This document shows positions 28,318-36,846 of a DNA stretch of 64,000 nucleotides, one piece after another. Position numbers and translations under genes: made by a program. Location: contig NZ_JH815518.1 of the NCBI RefSeq assembly GCF_000297775.1, forward strand, positions 73,149 through 137,148, written 5' to 3'. The stretch's first letter is position 1, and every line of letters begins with the position of its first letter. The notes beneath the pieces are model-generated. The model made no database searches. It was not told the DNA's origin and was given only the letters and a program-made list of their open reading frames with translations. Source of the DNA: Sutterella wadsworthensis 2_1_59BFAA (lineage in GTDB: Bacteria; Pseudomonadota; Gammaproteobacteria; Burkholderiales; Burkholderiaceae_F).

Positions 28318-29808
28318 ATGCCTCACAGTCTGAAGGATTACGACGAGCTGCATGACGGCCAGGGCCACCTTGTCCGCGACTCGGAGGAGGCCTCCCGCGC
28401 CCTCGAGTGGGTGCAGCAGATCCTTGAGAAGGATCAGGACGAGCACCACGGCGGCGTGGAGCGCAAGGGGGACGAGGATGACGAGGCGCTGCCCATCAGC
28501 GACGAGGCTGCAGCCGAGCTCAGGCAACTTCTCGAACCCCTCCATCCGGCCGACGTGGCCTGGATTCTTGAGGCCCTGCCTCTCGACGAACGTCTGGCCG
28601 TCTGGAACCTCGTCAAGAGCGAGTCCGACGGTGACATTCTCGTCGAGGTCAACGACGGCGTCCGTGAAACCCTGATCGACGCCATGGATCGCGACGAGCT
28701 CGTCGATGCCGTCGAGACTCTCGACACTGACGAGATCGCCGACCTTGTGGACGACCTGCCGCCCGACGTGATGGCGCAGGTTCAGGAAGGTCTCTCCCAC
28801 GAGGAACGCGCCCAGCTTCGAGCGGCCATGTCGTATCCGGAGGAGAGCGTCGGCGCGCGCATGGACTTTGAGATCGTTTCGATCCGGGAGGAGACGACGA
28901 TCGAGCTCGTGCTCCGTTACCTTCGCCGCTTCGAGACGCTGCCCGACCACACCGACCAGGTCTTCGTGGTCGATCGTCTGGGGCATCTCAAGGGCACGCT
29001 GTCCCTTTCGCAGATCCTCACGACGGATCCCGCGGTCCCCGTCAAGGACCTGATGCACACCGACATGCTGACGCTCAATCCTCTTGAGGACTCGAGCGAC
29101 GCCGCGCAGGCCTTCGAGCGCTACGACCTCGTGAGCGCTCCCGTGGTCGACGAGGCGGGACGTCTGGTGGGCCGTCTGACGGTCAACGAGATCGTGGACG
29201 TGATCCGAGAGGAAAGCGAGGAGGACGCCTTCGCGGCCGTCGGTCTTGACGATGAGCAGGACATCTTCGCCAGCGTGTGGGAGGCCGCCAGAAGCCGTTG
29301 GCTCTGGCTGGGCGTCAACCTGTGCACCGCATTCTTCGCGTCTCGCGTGATTTCGGCCTTCGACGGCACGATCGAGCGCGTGGTCGCGCTCGCCGCCCTG
29401 ATGCCCATTGTGGCGGGCATGGCGGGAAACTCGGGCAACCAGACGCTCACGCTGCTGGTGCGCTCCCTCGCCATGGGGCAGGTGACCGAGGCAAACAAGG
29501 CGGACCTCATCAAGAAGGAGGTCCTGGTTTCCATCATCAACGGCATCCTCTGGGGGGCGATCGCAGGCCTGTGCGCCTGGGGACTCTACTGGGATGCACC
29601 CGAGGGCAGGATGCTGGGCCTCGTGATGTTCCTCGCCATGCTGCTCAACATCATTCAGGGTGCCGTGGTCGGTCTGGCCGTGCCGCTCATCCTCCGCTAC
29701 TTCGGCCGTGATCCGGCCATGGGCGGATCGGTGCTTCTCACCTTCACGACCGACTCGGGCGGCTTCCTCATCTTCCTGGGGCTTGCCACCTTCTTCTTCG
29801 CGTCGTAA
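28318..29808 (+). CDS. mgtE: Magnesium transporter MgtE
   Basis: A homodimeric Mg2+ channel. The 496 residues comprise a cytoplasmic N domain (about 60-190, with helical repeats such as LHPADVAWILEAL), two CBS domains (about 195-320; LTVNEIVDVIREE ends the second) and five C-terminal membrane helices starting near residue 335. These include the pore helix motif LMPIVAGMAGNSGNQTLTLLVRSLA. The start is ATG 28318 or the adjacent in-frame GTG 28315, after GGAGAAGG. The N domain of this family senses Mg2+; the structured mRNA leader may add a second control layer. Confidence 0.94.
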   Translation: MPHSLKDYDELHDGQGHLVRDSEEASRALEWVQQILEKDQDEHHGGVERKGDEDDEALPISDEAAAELRQLLEPLHPADVAWILEALPLDERLAVWNLVKSESDGDILVEVNDGVRETLIDAMDRDELVDAVETLDTDEIADLVDDLPPDVMAQVQEGLSHEERAQLRAAMSYPEESVGARMDFEIVSIREETTIELVLRYLRRFETLPDHTDQVFVVDRLGHLKGTLSLSQILTTDPAVPVKDLMHTDMLTLNPLEDSSDAAQAFERYDLVSAPVVDEAGRLVGRLTVNEIVDVIREESEEDAFAAVGLDDEQDIFASVWEAARSRWLWLGVNLCTAFFASRVISAFDGTIERVVALAALMPIVAGMAGNSGNQTLTLLVRSLAMGQVTEANKADLIKKEVLVSIINGILWGAIAGLCAWGLYWDAPEGRMLGLVMFLAMLLNIIQGAVVGLAVPLILRYFGRDPAMGGSVLLTFTTDSGGFLIFLGLATFFFAS

Positions 29809-29816
29809 GAGCGGGG

Positions 29817-29839
29817 GACGGGCGCGGTCGAGCGCCGTC
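29817..29839. terminator. Hairpin between convergent mgtE and KTSC gene
   Basis: GACGG plus CGC pair with GCG plus CCGTC with one bulged G, in the 34-bp gap. It lacks a strong T-tract. Confidence 0.45.
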
Positions 29840-29842
29840 TCT

Positions 29843-30127
29843 TCAAAGATCGCCGAAAAGGCGCTTCAGGTCATCCATGCCCTTTTTCCCTGCGGCGGGA
29901 GCGTCTCCCTCCGCTTTGGAGATCTCGCGGATGGTGTAGCCCTCCTCGATGACGTCGCGCCAGTAGCTGCCGGGCGAGCCCGAGTTGAGAAAGCGGTCCG
30001 CGGCTTCAGGACCGATGTTCTCGACGCGCACGAGCCTGTGCGTGTCGAACTCGACGTCGAGATGACGCGCTCTGGCGTCGTAGCCGGCGGACAGAATGCC
30101 GCCGCGGTGAATGAGTCTGCGCTTCAT
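29843..30127 (-). CDS. KTSC-domain protein
   Basis: 94 residues, of which about 1-68 match the KTSC domain pattern: GGILSAGYDARARHLDVEF (beta hairpin), VENIGPEAADRFLNSGSPGSYWRDVI (helix, with the small conserved Ser/Gly) and a Lys/Asp-rich tail. KTSC domains occur alone or fused to lysyl-tRNA synthetase or nuclease-related proteins, and their function is not established. The gene is convergent with mgtE and divergent from the lytic transglycosylase. It has its own 283-bp upstream region, shared with that gene's promoter. Confidence 0.78.
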   Translation of the reverse strand: MKRRLIHRGGILSAGYDARARHLDVEFDTHRLVRVENIGPEAADRFLNSGSPGSYWRDVIEEGYTIREISKAEGDAPAAGKKGMDDLKRLFGDL

Positions 30128-30261
30128 GGTGTGTCCGATGAATCCGTGAACGATGGGTCAGATCATTGTATCCCCGCAGGATCGGATGCCCGGAGAGGGT
30201 AAATACCTCGTATAAAGTGCCCGAAGCTTGAGGCAGACCATGCTTTCGGGCGTTTCAAAAC

Positions 30262-30291
30262 TTGAAAGGGCGGCAACTTTTTTGCTAGCAT
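30262..30291 (+). promoter_or_regulatory. Candidate promoter of the lytic transglycosylase gene
   Basis: TTGAAA (30262-30267), 18 bp, TAGCAT (30286-30291) preceded by TGC, which would make an extended -10. It leaves a leader of about 110 nt. The surrounding 30128-30410 interval holds no gene. Confidence 0.5.
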
Positions 30292-30410
30292 CGCCCCCTG
30301 ATCGAACACTACAAAGGATTTGAGGCTCCTGCGGGAGTTGGAGAAGCATCCGCTCTCCCCGCCGCCTGCCACCCCTCCGGCATGGACGCGCGGCTCACAA
30401 GACAGACTTC

Positions 30411-31319
30411 ATGACCTTCAGAAAACAACCTCGACAATTCCGGATCTCGCATCTTGTTTCGGTGAGCGTGCTCGCCCTGACGCTCGGCGGAGCCGCGTTC
30501 TGGTCGGATTCCGACTATGCAAGCACTGCGCCCGCGCTTTCGTATGCGCAGGAGGACCTGAACGCTCGTGCGGATCTCAGGCAGCGCGAGGGCGTGCTCT
30601 CCGGCGTCACACCGTCCCTGTCGCTGCTCGATGCGCCTGCTGCGGCGAGGGAGGAGGCGACGGCCTCCTCGGAGGAGCTGACGGTCGAGGACAACGTCAT
30701 TCATGAAGGCAGCCCCCGCCATCTAGTGGCGGAATACATCAGCAGAACCTTCCGTGTCTCGATGCGGGATGCCCGCCAGATCACGGACTGGGCCGTGGAG
30801 ATCGGCGAGGCCAGGGATCTTGATCCCCTGCTCATTCTCGCCGTCATCGGAACGGAGTCGAGCTTCAAGCCGACGGCTAGGTCGAATGCGGGCGCAGAGG
30901 GCCTGATGCAGGTCATGACGAGCGTGCATGAGGCGAAATTCGATGCCTTCGGAGGCCCCGAGGCCGCCTTCGATCCCTATGCGAACATGGTGGTCGGCAC
31001 GGACATTCTTTCCTATCTGATCCGCCGGACGGGCAGCGTCAGGCGCGCCCTCAAGTGGTACAGCGGCGCGGCCAATCTCGAGGACGATCGAGGGTACGGA
31101 GCTCGCGTGATGCGCGAGCACGGCCTTCTTACCGTTGCGGCCGAAGGCAGGACCGATGCGGCGGTAAAGCTTCACCGCGCTGGCAAGTCGGCGTCGGAAG
31201 GCGGGGCTGGCAATGCCGCCAAGCTGGGCTTTGCGCACTGGACCAAACTCTCCGAACGGACCGAGGGCGCTCCCCGCGCCCGCAATGCAGACCTGCGCGG
31301 CAAGGCTCAGGCGTCCTGA
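30411..31319 (+). CDS. Lytic transglycosylase (SLT/GH23 domain), exported
   Basis: Cleaves peptidoglycan glycan strands to 1,6-anhydroMurNAc products. The 302 residues start with a basic N-terminus and hydrophobic stretch (about 12-30) that looks like a signal peptide or membrane anchor. The SLT domain (about 120-240) has LILAVIGTESSFKPTARSNAGAEGLMQVM; the Glu of GTESSF is the catalytic acid. ALKWYSGAANLEDDRGYGARVM is the C-terminal family block. It could feed the AmpD/Mpl recycling enzymes of this window. It is convergent with rsmE, with only 3 bp between stops. Confidence 0.92.
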   Translation: MTFRKQPRQFRISHLVSVSVLALTLGGAAFWSDSDYASTAPALSYAQEDLNARADLRQREGVLSGVTPSLSLLDAPAAAREEATASSEELTVEDNVIHEGSPRHLVAEYISRTFRVSMRDARQITDWAVEIGEARDLDPLLILAVIGTESSFKPTARSNAGAEGLMQVMTSVHEAKFDAFGGPEAAFDPYANMVVGTDILSYLIRRTGSVRRALKWYSGAANLEDDRGYGARVMREHGLLTVAAEGRTDAAVKLHRAGKSASEGGAGNAAKLGFAHWTKLSERTEGAPRARNADLRGKAQAS

Positions 31320-31322
31320 CGC

Positions 31323-32075
31323 CTACCGCTCTCCGTAGTCGCCCGTCAGGGTGTTGAGCCAGACGGCTGCGGCGATGCCCGCAGTTTCGGTTCTCAGTAC
31401 GCGCGGGCCGAGCAGGACGGCGAGCCAGCCGGCCTCTTCGGCCAGATCGATCTCCTCAGGCGAGAATCCGCCTTCGGGGCCCACGGCGAATGCCACCGAC
31501 TTCTCCTCGCCCGTCAGCCTCGTGCCGTGCGCGGCCCCGGGAGCCAGAACGAGCCTGCGGTCCGCCTGCGTGCCGAGCATCGCCTCCTTGAAGGAGGATG
31601 CGCCGCGGATTTCGGGCACGACGTTGCGTCCGCACTGTTCGGCGGCCGATACGGCGATGTCGCGAAGCTTCTGAAGGCGCTTTTCGAGACGTTCTCCCGC
31701 GAGCTTCGTCACGCTGCGCGCGGCGGGCGTCAGCACGATTTCGGAGACGCCCGTCTCTACGGCCTTTTCCACGATCCAGTCAAGCTTTTCAGGTGATACG
31801 AGCGCCTGCACGAGCGTCATGCGCACGGGGGGCTCGACCTCGGGCGTCTCGACCGCGTCGAGCGCAACGTAGGCGCCGTCCTGATCGAATCTGATGCGGC
31901 CCCGCCACTGGCGTCCCGTTCCGTTGAAGACGACCGTCTCCTCGCCTGTTCGCAGACGAAGAGCGCGTCCCGCGTGGTGGGCGGCCTTGGGCGGCAGGAC
32001 GACTTCCGCCTGCTCGGCGAGAGCCTTGTCGAGCGCTTCGGTCTCGACTTCAACGTAAAAGCGTGGTGCGGCCAT
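31323..32075 (-). CDS. rsmE: 16S rRNA m3U1498 methyltransferase RsmE
   Basis: A SPOUT methyltransferase acting on 30S subunits. The 250 residues have an N-terminal PUA-like domain (AAPRFYVEVE to about residue 75) and a SPOUT knot with AAEQCGRNVVPEI, FAVGPEGGFSPEEIDLA and LGPRVLRTETAGIAAAVWL. All signature loops are intact. Its ribosome-binding site AAGGAG overlaps the predicted right end of the tnpB element, which therefore lies between rsmE and its ancestral promoter; expression may depend on transcription through tnpB. Confidence 0.95.
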   Translation of the reverse strand: MAAPRFYVEVETEALDKALAEQAEVVLPPKAAHHAGRALRLRTGEETVVFNGTGRQWRGRIRFDQDGAYVALDAVETPEVEPPVRMTLVQALVSPEKLDWIVEKAVETGVSEIVLTPAARSVTKLAGERLEKRLQKLRDIAVSAAEQCGRNVVPEIRGASSFKEAMLGTQADRRLVLAPGAAHGTRLTGEEKSVAFAVGPEGGFSPEEIDLAEEAGWLAVLLGPRVLRTETAGIAAAVWLNTLTGDYGER

Positions 32076-32093
32076 GAGTTCTCCTTGACGTTC

Positions 32094-32115
32094 TCTCCGC
32101 CGTGAACGACGGAGA
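32094..32115 (-). repeat. Right-end hairpin of the tnpB element
   Basis: TCTCCG-C-CGT / ACG-A-CGGAGA with a GA loop, 12 bp beyond the tnpB stop. In TnpB systems the guide RNA is derived from the 3' end of tnpB plus this right end, so this stem is a likely 3' scaffold helix of that RNA. Confidence 0.75.
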
Positions 32116-32127
32116 TTCTCTACTGCG

Positions 32128-33375
32128 TTAGCAACTTGCGCTGCTGATTACTTCGGTGGATTCCTGCTGCTGATTCGGCGCCGGCTTTTTAGACCGACCC
32201 AAATTCACTTGAGCCTGAGCATTCCTCTCAGACTCCCCACAGGCTAACGAGCTTCGTCCGCGCTCTTTGATGTTGATCGCAGCCACGACGTCCGCGTTTC
32301 CCTGATGTCCGCAGGAAACGCATTTGAACAACGCCTGCGTCTTGCGATTGTCTTTGGAAACACAGCCGCATATCGGGCAGGTGCGACTTGTATTCTGCGG
32401 CGGCACCGTATGTACGTGTCCGCCAAGTCTCAACGCCTTCCAATCAAGCTTGGAGAAAAATATCCTCCAACCCTGATCGAGAATGGAACGGTTGAGACCA
32501 CTCTTTTGTGCAACGCGAGTGCCGTGCTCCTCAACAGTTCCCTTCGCGGATGCCGTCATGTTCTTGATCTTCAAGTCCTCTCTGAAAATCTCTGCGTGGT
32601 TCTTGCAGATATTCAGCGAGACCTTTTCGATGAAATCACGACGGACATTGGCGATATGCTGATGTAGCCTTGCAATCGCTGCCTTCTGTTTGCGCCAATT
32701 CTTCTCGAACTTCTGCATTCTTGCGAGCCTGCGCTGCATCCTGGCGAGCTTCTTAAGCGCCTTCTTGAGTGCGCCGCACGGTTCGAAGAACGTGCCGTCG
32801 GAAAGCGTGCAGAAACGGACGCATCCCATGTCAATGCCGATACTGTCGCCGGCATGCTTGGGAGGTTCCATTTCGTACTCGGTCTGGATGGAAACATACC
32901 ATCCGTCGGTTTGTCGGGAAACCGTTACGTTCTTGGCCTTGCCTTGAATGAAGCGGCTTCGCTTGTATTTGACCCAGCCGATGCTCGGCAGATAAATCTG
33001 CCGACGTCCTTCATCAATCTTGAAGCCCTGGGGGAAGCGGAAGGAGTCCGTGGTCACGAACTTCTTGTGCTTCTTCGGGAAAGCCGTCAGACCTTTGAAG
33101 AACTTCTGGAAGCCGTCCATCAGATCCTTCAGCGACTGTTGGAGAACCTGAGAGTGCGTTTCCCTCAACCAGGGATTCTGCTCCTTCCAAACCAGCAGTT
33201 CGGTGCAGAGCTTCGCATAGCTGAGATGAAAGGCAGGATCCGCTGTACGACGCTCTTCATTCCATGCAAGCCCTTGGTTGTACACCCAGCGCGTGCAGCC
33301 GGCGAAGCGGGACATCTTTTTGTCCTGAGCTCCGTTGGGTTTCAGTTTGAACGAAAAGCCTTGGCGAATACTCAT
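32128..33375 (-). CDS. tnpB: RNA-guided endonuclease TnpB (IS200/IS605 family)
   Basis: 415 residues with a complete RuvC-like active site: D182 (SIGIDMG), E266 (FREDLKIKNM) and D362 (GNADVVAAINI). The zinc ribbon has C333/C336 (CPICG) and C352/C355 (CVSCG) inside the split RuvC domain. The N-terminal helix-turn-helix OrfB region (about 1-60) and the basic coiled segment KKALKKLARMQRRLARMQ (about 204-221) are typical. No frameshift or stop is seen, so it could be active. No tnpA is adjacent; the element would need a transposase in trans. Hand counts of its DNA give about 50% G+C, lower than its neighbours. Confidence 0.95.
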   Translation of the reverse strand: MSIRQGFSFKLKPNGAQDKKMSRFAGCTRWVYNQGLAWNEERRTADPAFHLSYAKLCTELLVWKEQNPWLRETHSQVLQQSLKDLMDGFQKFFKGLTAFPKKHKKFVTTDSFRFPQGFKIDEGRRQIYLPSIGWVKYKRSRFIQGKAKNVTVSRQTDGWYVSIQTEYEMEPPKHAGDSIGIDMGCVRFCTLSDGTFFEPCGALKKALKKLARMQRRLARMQKFEKNWRKQKAAIARLHQHIANVRRDFIEKVSLNICKNHAEIFREDLKIKNMTASAKGTVEEHGTRVAQKSGLNRSILDQGWRIFFSKLDWKALRLGGHVHTVPPQNTSRTCPICGCVSKDNRKTQALFKCVSCGHQGNADVVAAINIKERGRSSLACGESERNAQAQVNLGRSKKPAPNQQQESTEVISSASC

Positions 33376-33407
33376 GCCTATATGATACTAGCGTTCATCA
33401 AAAACAC

Positions 33408-33449
33408 GCGGCTTATATCTCCGCCCTGAAGGACGGAGATATAAGCCGC
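33408..33449 (-). repeat. Left-end hairpin of the tnpB element
   Basis: A 16-bp perfect outer stem, GCGGCTTATATCTCCG with CGGAGATATAAGCCGC, a C-A mismatch, then CCT/AGG around a GA loop. The inner 22 nt (33418-33439) match the right-end hairpin at all but one base pair position. This is the strongest structure in the window. Confidence 0.85.
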
Positions 33450-33560
33450 AATTGGGTAAAACAGGATGGGAAGTCTGCGGACATGCGGGTTTCCGCATTC
33501 CGAATCCATGTGCGGAGAGGAGCTCCGTGGTTTCACACTCGGTTGGCCCCCTCCTTTTGT

Positions 33561-33569
33561 TGCTAAAAT
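33561..33569 (+). promoter_or_regulatory. Extended -10 element for tkt
   Basis: TGC followed by TAAAAT, about 105 bp before the tkt start, within an A+T-rich stretch. A poor -35 (TTGGCC) stands 15 bp upstream of the -10, which suits an extended -10 promoter. Confidence 0.5.
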
Positions 33570-33675
33570 AATAGATTAAGTCAGACAGCGGCGTACAAAC
33601 CTTAGGGAAGGTCGCCGCCTTGCCTTTTCGGGGTTTCTTCCCTCCGGTTTTCTTCAATCCGCTCACAGAAATACT

Positions 33676-35688
33676 ATGACCTCTCAAGCCTCTGCTCAGA
33701 TGATGGCCAACGCGATCCGTGCCCTCAGCATGGACGCCGTCCAGAAAGCCAAGTCCGGTCACCCGGGCATGCCCATGGGCATGGCCGATATCGCGACGGC
33801 CCTCTGGTCGCGTCACCTTCGTTTCAATCCGACGAATCCGAAGTGGACCGGCCGCGACCGCTTCATCCTTTCGAACGGCCATGGCTCGATGCTGCAGTAC
33901 GCTCTGCTGCACCTCACCGGCTACGACCTTTCGATCGACGATCTGAAGGCTTTCCGTCAGCTGCACAGCAAGACGCCCGGCCATCCCGAAGTGGATGTCA
34001 CGCCCGGCGTTGAAACGACGACTGGCCCGCTCGGTCAGGGCATCGCCAACGGCGTCGGCATGGCGCTTGCCGAAAAGATGCTTGCGAACGAATTCAACCG
34101 CGAGGGTTTCCCTGTCTTTGACAACCGCACCTACGTCTTCCTAGGCGACGGCTGCATGATGGAGGGCATCAGCCACGAAGTCTGCTCGCTCGCCGGCGTC
34201 TGGAAGCTCAACAAGCTCATCGCCATCTACGACGACAACGGCATTTCGATCGACGGTGACGTCAAGGGCTGGTTCGGCGACGACACGCGCGGCCGCTTCG
34301 AAGCCTACGGCTGGAACGTGATCGGCCCGGTCGACGGCCATGACATCGACGCCATGGACGCCGCCATCGCCGAGGCCAAGCTCTCCGAGGATAAGCCCAC
34401 CCTCATCATCGCCCGCACCACCATCGGCAAGGGCTCGCCCAACCGTCAGGGTACCGCCAAGGTCCACGGTGAAGCGCTCGGCGATGAGGAAATCGCCGCC
34501 ACCCGCGCCGCGATCGGTTGGCCCTACGCTCCGTTCGAGGTTCCGCAGGAGGTCTATGACGCCTGGGATCACCGTGCCGAAGGCGCCCGCATCGAAGCCG
34601 AATGGCAGACGATGTTCGACGGCTATGCCGCCCAGTATCCCGAGCTCGCCGCAGAACTCAAGCGCCGCCTCGCCGGCGACCTGCCCGAAAACTGGTCCGA
34701 CACCGTGATGGACGCCCTCTGCGCCGCCGAAGAGGCTGCCGAGACCGTCGCCACCCGCAAGGCCAGCCAGAAGGCCCTCAACGCTCTTGCGCCCGCGCTT
34801 CCCGAACTGCTCGGCGGTTCCGCCGACCTGACGGGCTCGAACCTCACGAACTGGACCGGCGTCAAGTCGCTTAACAGCGGCGACTTCCTTGCCCGCCACA
34901 TCAGCTACGGCGTCCGTGAGTTCGGCATGTCCGCCATCATGAACGGCATTGCGCTCTACGGCGGTTTCATTCCGTACGCCGCCACGTTCCTGACGTTCTC
35001 CGACTATTCCCGCAACGCCCTGCGCATGTCCTCCCTCATGAAGCAGCGCGTCATCAACGTCTTCACGCATGACTCGATCGGCCTTGGTGAAGACGGCCCG
35101 ACGCATCAGTCCGTCGAGCACGTGCCCAGTCTGCGCCTCATCCCCGGCATGCATGTCTGGCGTCCCGCCGACACGGTCGAGACGATCATCGCCTGGGCGA
35201 GCGCCATCGAGCGCCGCAACGGCCCGTCCTGCCTCGTGTTCACGCGCCAGAACGTTCCGTTCCTCGATCGTGACGAAGTGGATGCCGACGCGATCGCCCG
35301 CGGCGCTTATGTTGCCGCCGAAGCGCCTGCCGGCGCCGGTGAAGCCGAAGTCGTGCTTCTCGCCACGGGTTCCGAAGTTGGTCTCGCCATGAAGGCCCGC
35401 GCCGAGCTGACGGCCCGCAACGTTCAGGTCCGCGTCGTTTCCATGCCCTGTGCGAACCTCTTCGACGAACAGGACGAGGAATACCGCCGCGCCGTGCTGC
35501 CCGAAGGCGTGCCCGTGCTTGCCATCGAGGCTTCCAAGTCCGACCTCTGGTACAAGTACTTCTCCGGCAAGGGCGCCGTGATCGGCGTCGATACCTTCGG
35601 CGAAAGCGCGCCGGCCTGCGTCCTCTGGGAACGTTTCGGCTTTACGGTTGAAAACGTGGTTGCCAAGGTTGAGCAGCTTCTCAAGTAA
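33676..35688 (+). CDS. tkt: Transketolase
   Basis: A thiamine-diphosphate enzyme exchanging two-carbon units between sugar phosphates. The 670 residues include the N-terminal [29 protein letters not shown], the ThDP motif [33 protein letters not shown] (GDG...N), and the middle Pyr domain with [19 protein letters not shown] and [15 protein letters not shown]. It heads a tkt-gap-pgk cluster typical of betaproteobacteria. Spacing to gap is 23 bp, so the two are probably cotranscribed. Confidence 0.97.
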   Translation: MTSQASAQMMANAIRALSMDAVQKAKSGHPGMPMGMADIATALWSRHLRFNPTNPKWTGRDRFILSNGHGSMLQYALLHLTGYDLSIDDLKAFRQLHSKTPGHPEVDVTPGVETTTGPLGQGIANGVGMALAEKMLANEFNREGFPVFDNRTYVFLGDGCMMEGISHEVCSLAGVWKLNKLIAIYDDNGISIDGDVKGWFGDDTRGRFEAYGWNVIGPVDGHDIDAMDAAIAEAKLSEDKPTLIIARTTIGKGSPNRQGTAKVHGEALGDEEIAATRAAIGWPYAPFEVPQEVYDAWDHRAEGARIEAEWQTMFDGYAAQYPELAAELKRRLAGDLPENWSDTVMDALCAAEEAAETVATRKASQKALNALAPALPELLGGSADLTGSNLTNWTGVKSLNSGDFLARHISYGVREFGMSAIMNGIALYGGFIPYAATFLTFSDYSRNALRMSSLMKQRVINVFTHDSIGLGEDGPTHQSVEHVPSLRLIPGMHVWRPADTVETIIAWASAIERRNGPSCLVFTRQNVPFLDRDEVDADAIARGAYVAAEAPAGAGEAEVVLLATGSEVGLAMKARAELTARNVQVRVVSMPCANLFDEQDEEYRRAVLPEGVPVLAIEASKSDLWYKYFSGKGAVIGVDTFGESAPACVLWERFGFTVENVVAKVEQLLK

Positions 35689-35711
35689 CAACAAAGACAG
35701 AAGGATTAGAC

Positions 35712-36728
35712 ATGACCATTCGTGTTGCCATCACCGGTTTCGGCCGCATCGGCCGCAACGTTCTCCGCGCTCACTACGAGGGCGGCAAGAAGCATGACGT
35801 CGAAATCGTCGCGATCAATGCCCCCGGCGACCTCGCCATCCACGCCCATCTTCTCAAGCACGACTCCTGCCACGGCCGCTTCAACGCTGACGTGCAGGTC
35901 GAAGGCACGGACACGCTGATCGTCAACGGCGACCGCATCCGCGTCTTCGCCACGCGCGACCCGAAGGAGATCCCCTGGGGAGAACTCAACGTCGACGTCG
36001 TGATGGAGTGCACGGGCGCCTTCAATTCGAAGGAAAAGAGCATGGTGCACATCGAGCAGGGCGCCAAGAAGGTCCTGCTCTCCGCTCCCGGCAAGACGGC
36101 TGACGCTACGGTTGTCTACGGCGTCAATCAGGAGGTCCTCAAGGCCTCCGACCTCGTCGTCTCCAACGCCTCCTGCACGACGAACTGCCTCGCTCCGCTC
36201 GCCAAGGCCCTGCACCGCACGGTAGGTATCGAACGTGGCCTGATGACCACGGTCCACTCCTACACGAACGACCAGGTCCTCACCGACGTCTATCACAAGG
36301 ACATGCGCCGCGCTCGCGCTGCCACGCTTTCCATGATCCCGACGAAGACCGGCGCAGCCAAGGCCGTGGGCCTCGTGCTTCCTGAGCTCAACGGCCTGCT
36401 CGACGGCTTCGCCGTCCGCGTCCCGACGATCAACGTCAGCTTCGTCGACCTCACCTTCATCGCCAAGCGCGACACGAGCGTCGAGGAAATCAACGCCCTC
36501 GTGAAGGCCGCCTCCGAGTCCGAAGACCTCGCCGGCATCCTCGGCTACAACGACGAGCTTCTCGTCTCCACCGACTTCAACGGCGATGACCACAGCTCGA
36601 TCTTCGACTCCACGCTGACGAAGGTCTCCGGCAATCGTCTTGTGAAGGTCACTGCCTGGTACGACAACGAATGGGGCTTCTCCAACCGCATGCTTGACAC
36701 GGCCTGCGCGATGATGGCCGCCAAGTAA
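35712..36728 (+). CDS. gap: Glyceraldehyde-3-phosphate dehydrogenase, unusual cofactor pocket
   Basis: Interconverts glyceraldehyde-3-P and 1,3-bisphosphoglycerate. The 338 residues have catalytic Cys155 in SNASCTTNC and substrate loop [31 protein letters not shown] is near the C-terminus. Two oddities are visible. The usual INGFGRIGR is ITGFGRIGR, and the Asp normally closing VAIND (which binds the NAD ribose hydroxyls) is Ala37 in VAINAPGD. Bacillus GapB, which prefers NADP, also has Ala there, so this enzyme may use NADP(H) and run in the biosynthetic direction. AGAAGG precedes the ATG. Confidence 0.95.
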   Translation: MTIRVAITGFGRIGRNVLRAHYEGGKKHDVEIVAINAPGDLAIHAHLLKHDSCHGRFNADVQVEGTDTLIVNGDRIRVFATRDPKEIPWGELNVDVVMECTGAFNSKEKSMVHIEQGAKKVLLSAPGKTADATVVYGVNQEVLKASDLVVSNASCTTNCLAPLAKALHRTVGIERGLMTTVHSYTNDQVLTDVYHKDMRRARAATLSMIPTKTGAAKAVGLVLPELNGLLDGFAVRVPTINVSFVDLTFIAKRDTSVEEINALVKAASESEDLAGILGYNDELLVSTDFNGDDHSSIFDSTLTKVSGNRLVKVTAWYDNEWGFSNRMLDTACAMMAAK

Positions 36729-36749
36729 ACGGCAAGTTCCGATGATCAT

Positions 36750-36795
36750 GAAAGCCATGCCCCGGATCCGCATCCTCGGCGTGGCTTTCGCACTT
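36750..36795 (+). terminator. Terminator between gap and pgk
   Basis: GAAAGCCATGCC pairs with GGCGTGGCTTTC (one G-T pair) around a 16-nt loop, followed by GCACTTTATGTTT. Partial read-through to pgk is possible. Confidence 0.6.
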
Positions 36796-36846
36796 TATGT
36801 TTCCTGAGCGGCGCAATGCGCCGCACTCCCTTTCGGAGAACAAGTC

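Larger units (their letters stand above)
32085..33455 (-). mobile_element. Solo-tnpB insertion of IS200/IS605 type
   Basis: About 1.37 kb containing tnpB and no tnpA. The minus-strand left end carries the large hairpin 33408-33449 preceded by TTAC (33456-33459). The right end carries the hairpin 32094-32115 and TCAA (32085-32088). Both hairpins share the core TCTCCG(C)C-T-GA-A-G(A)CGGAGA. TTAC and TCAA are the left and right cleavage tetramers known for IS608; using them here to set boundaries is inference, so the ends may be off by several bases. The lower G+C of the interior fits acquisition. No target-site duplication is expected for this family. Confidence 0.75.

Noticed and set aside
32085-33675. 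A tnpA (Y1 HUH transposase) partner for tnpB
   Set aside because: No open frame with an HUH motif lies between rsmE and tkt; the element is solo tnpB.
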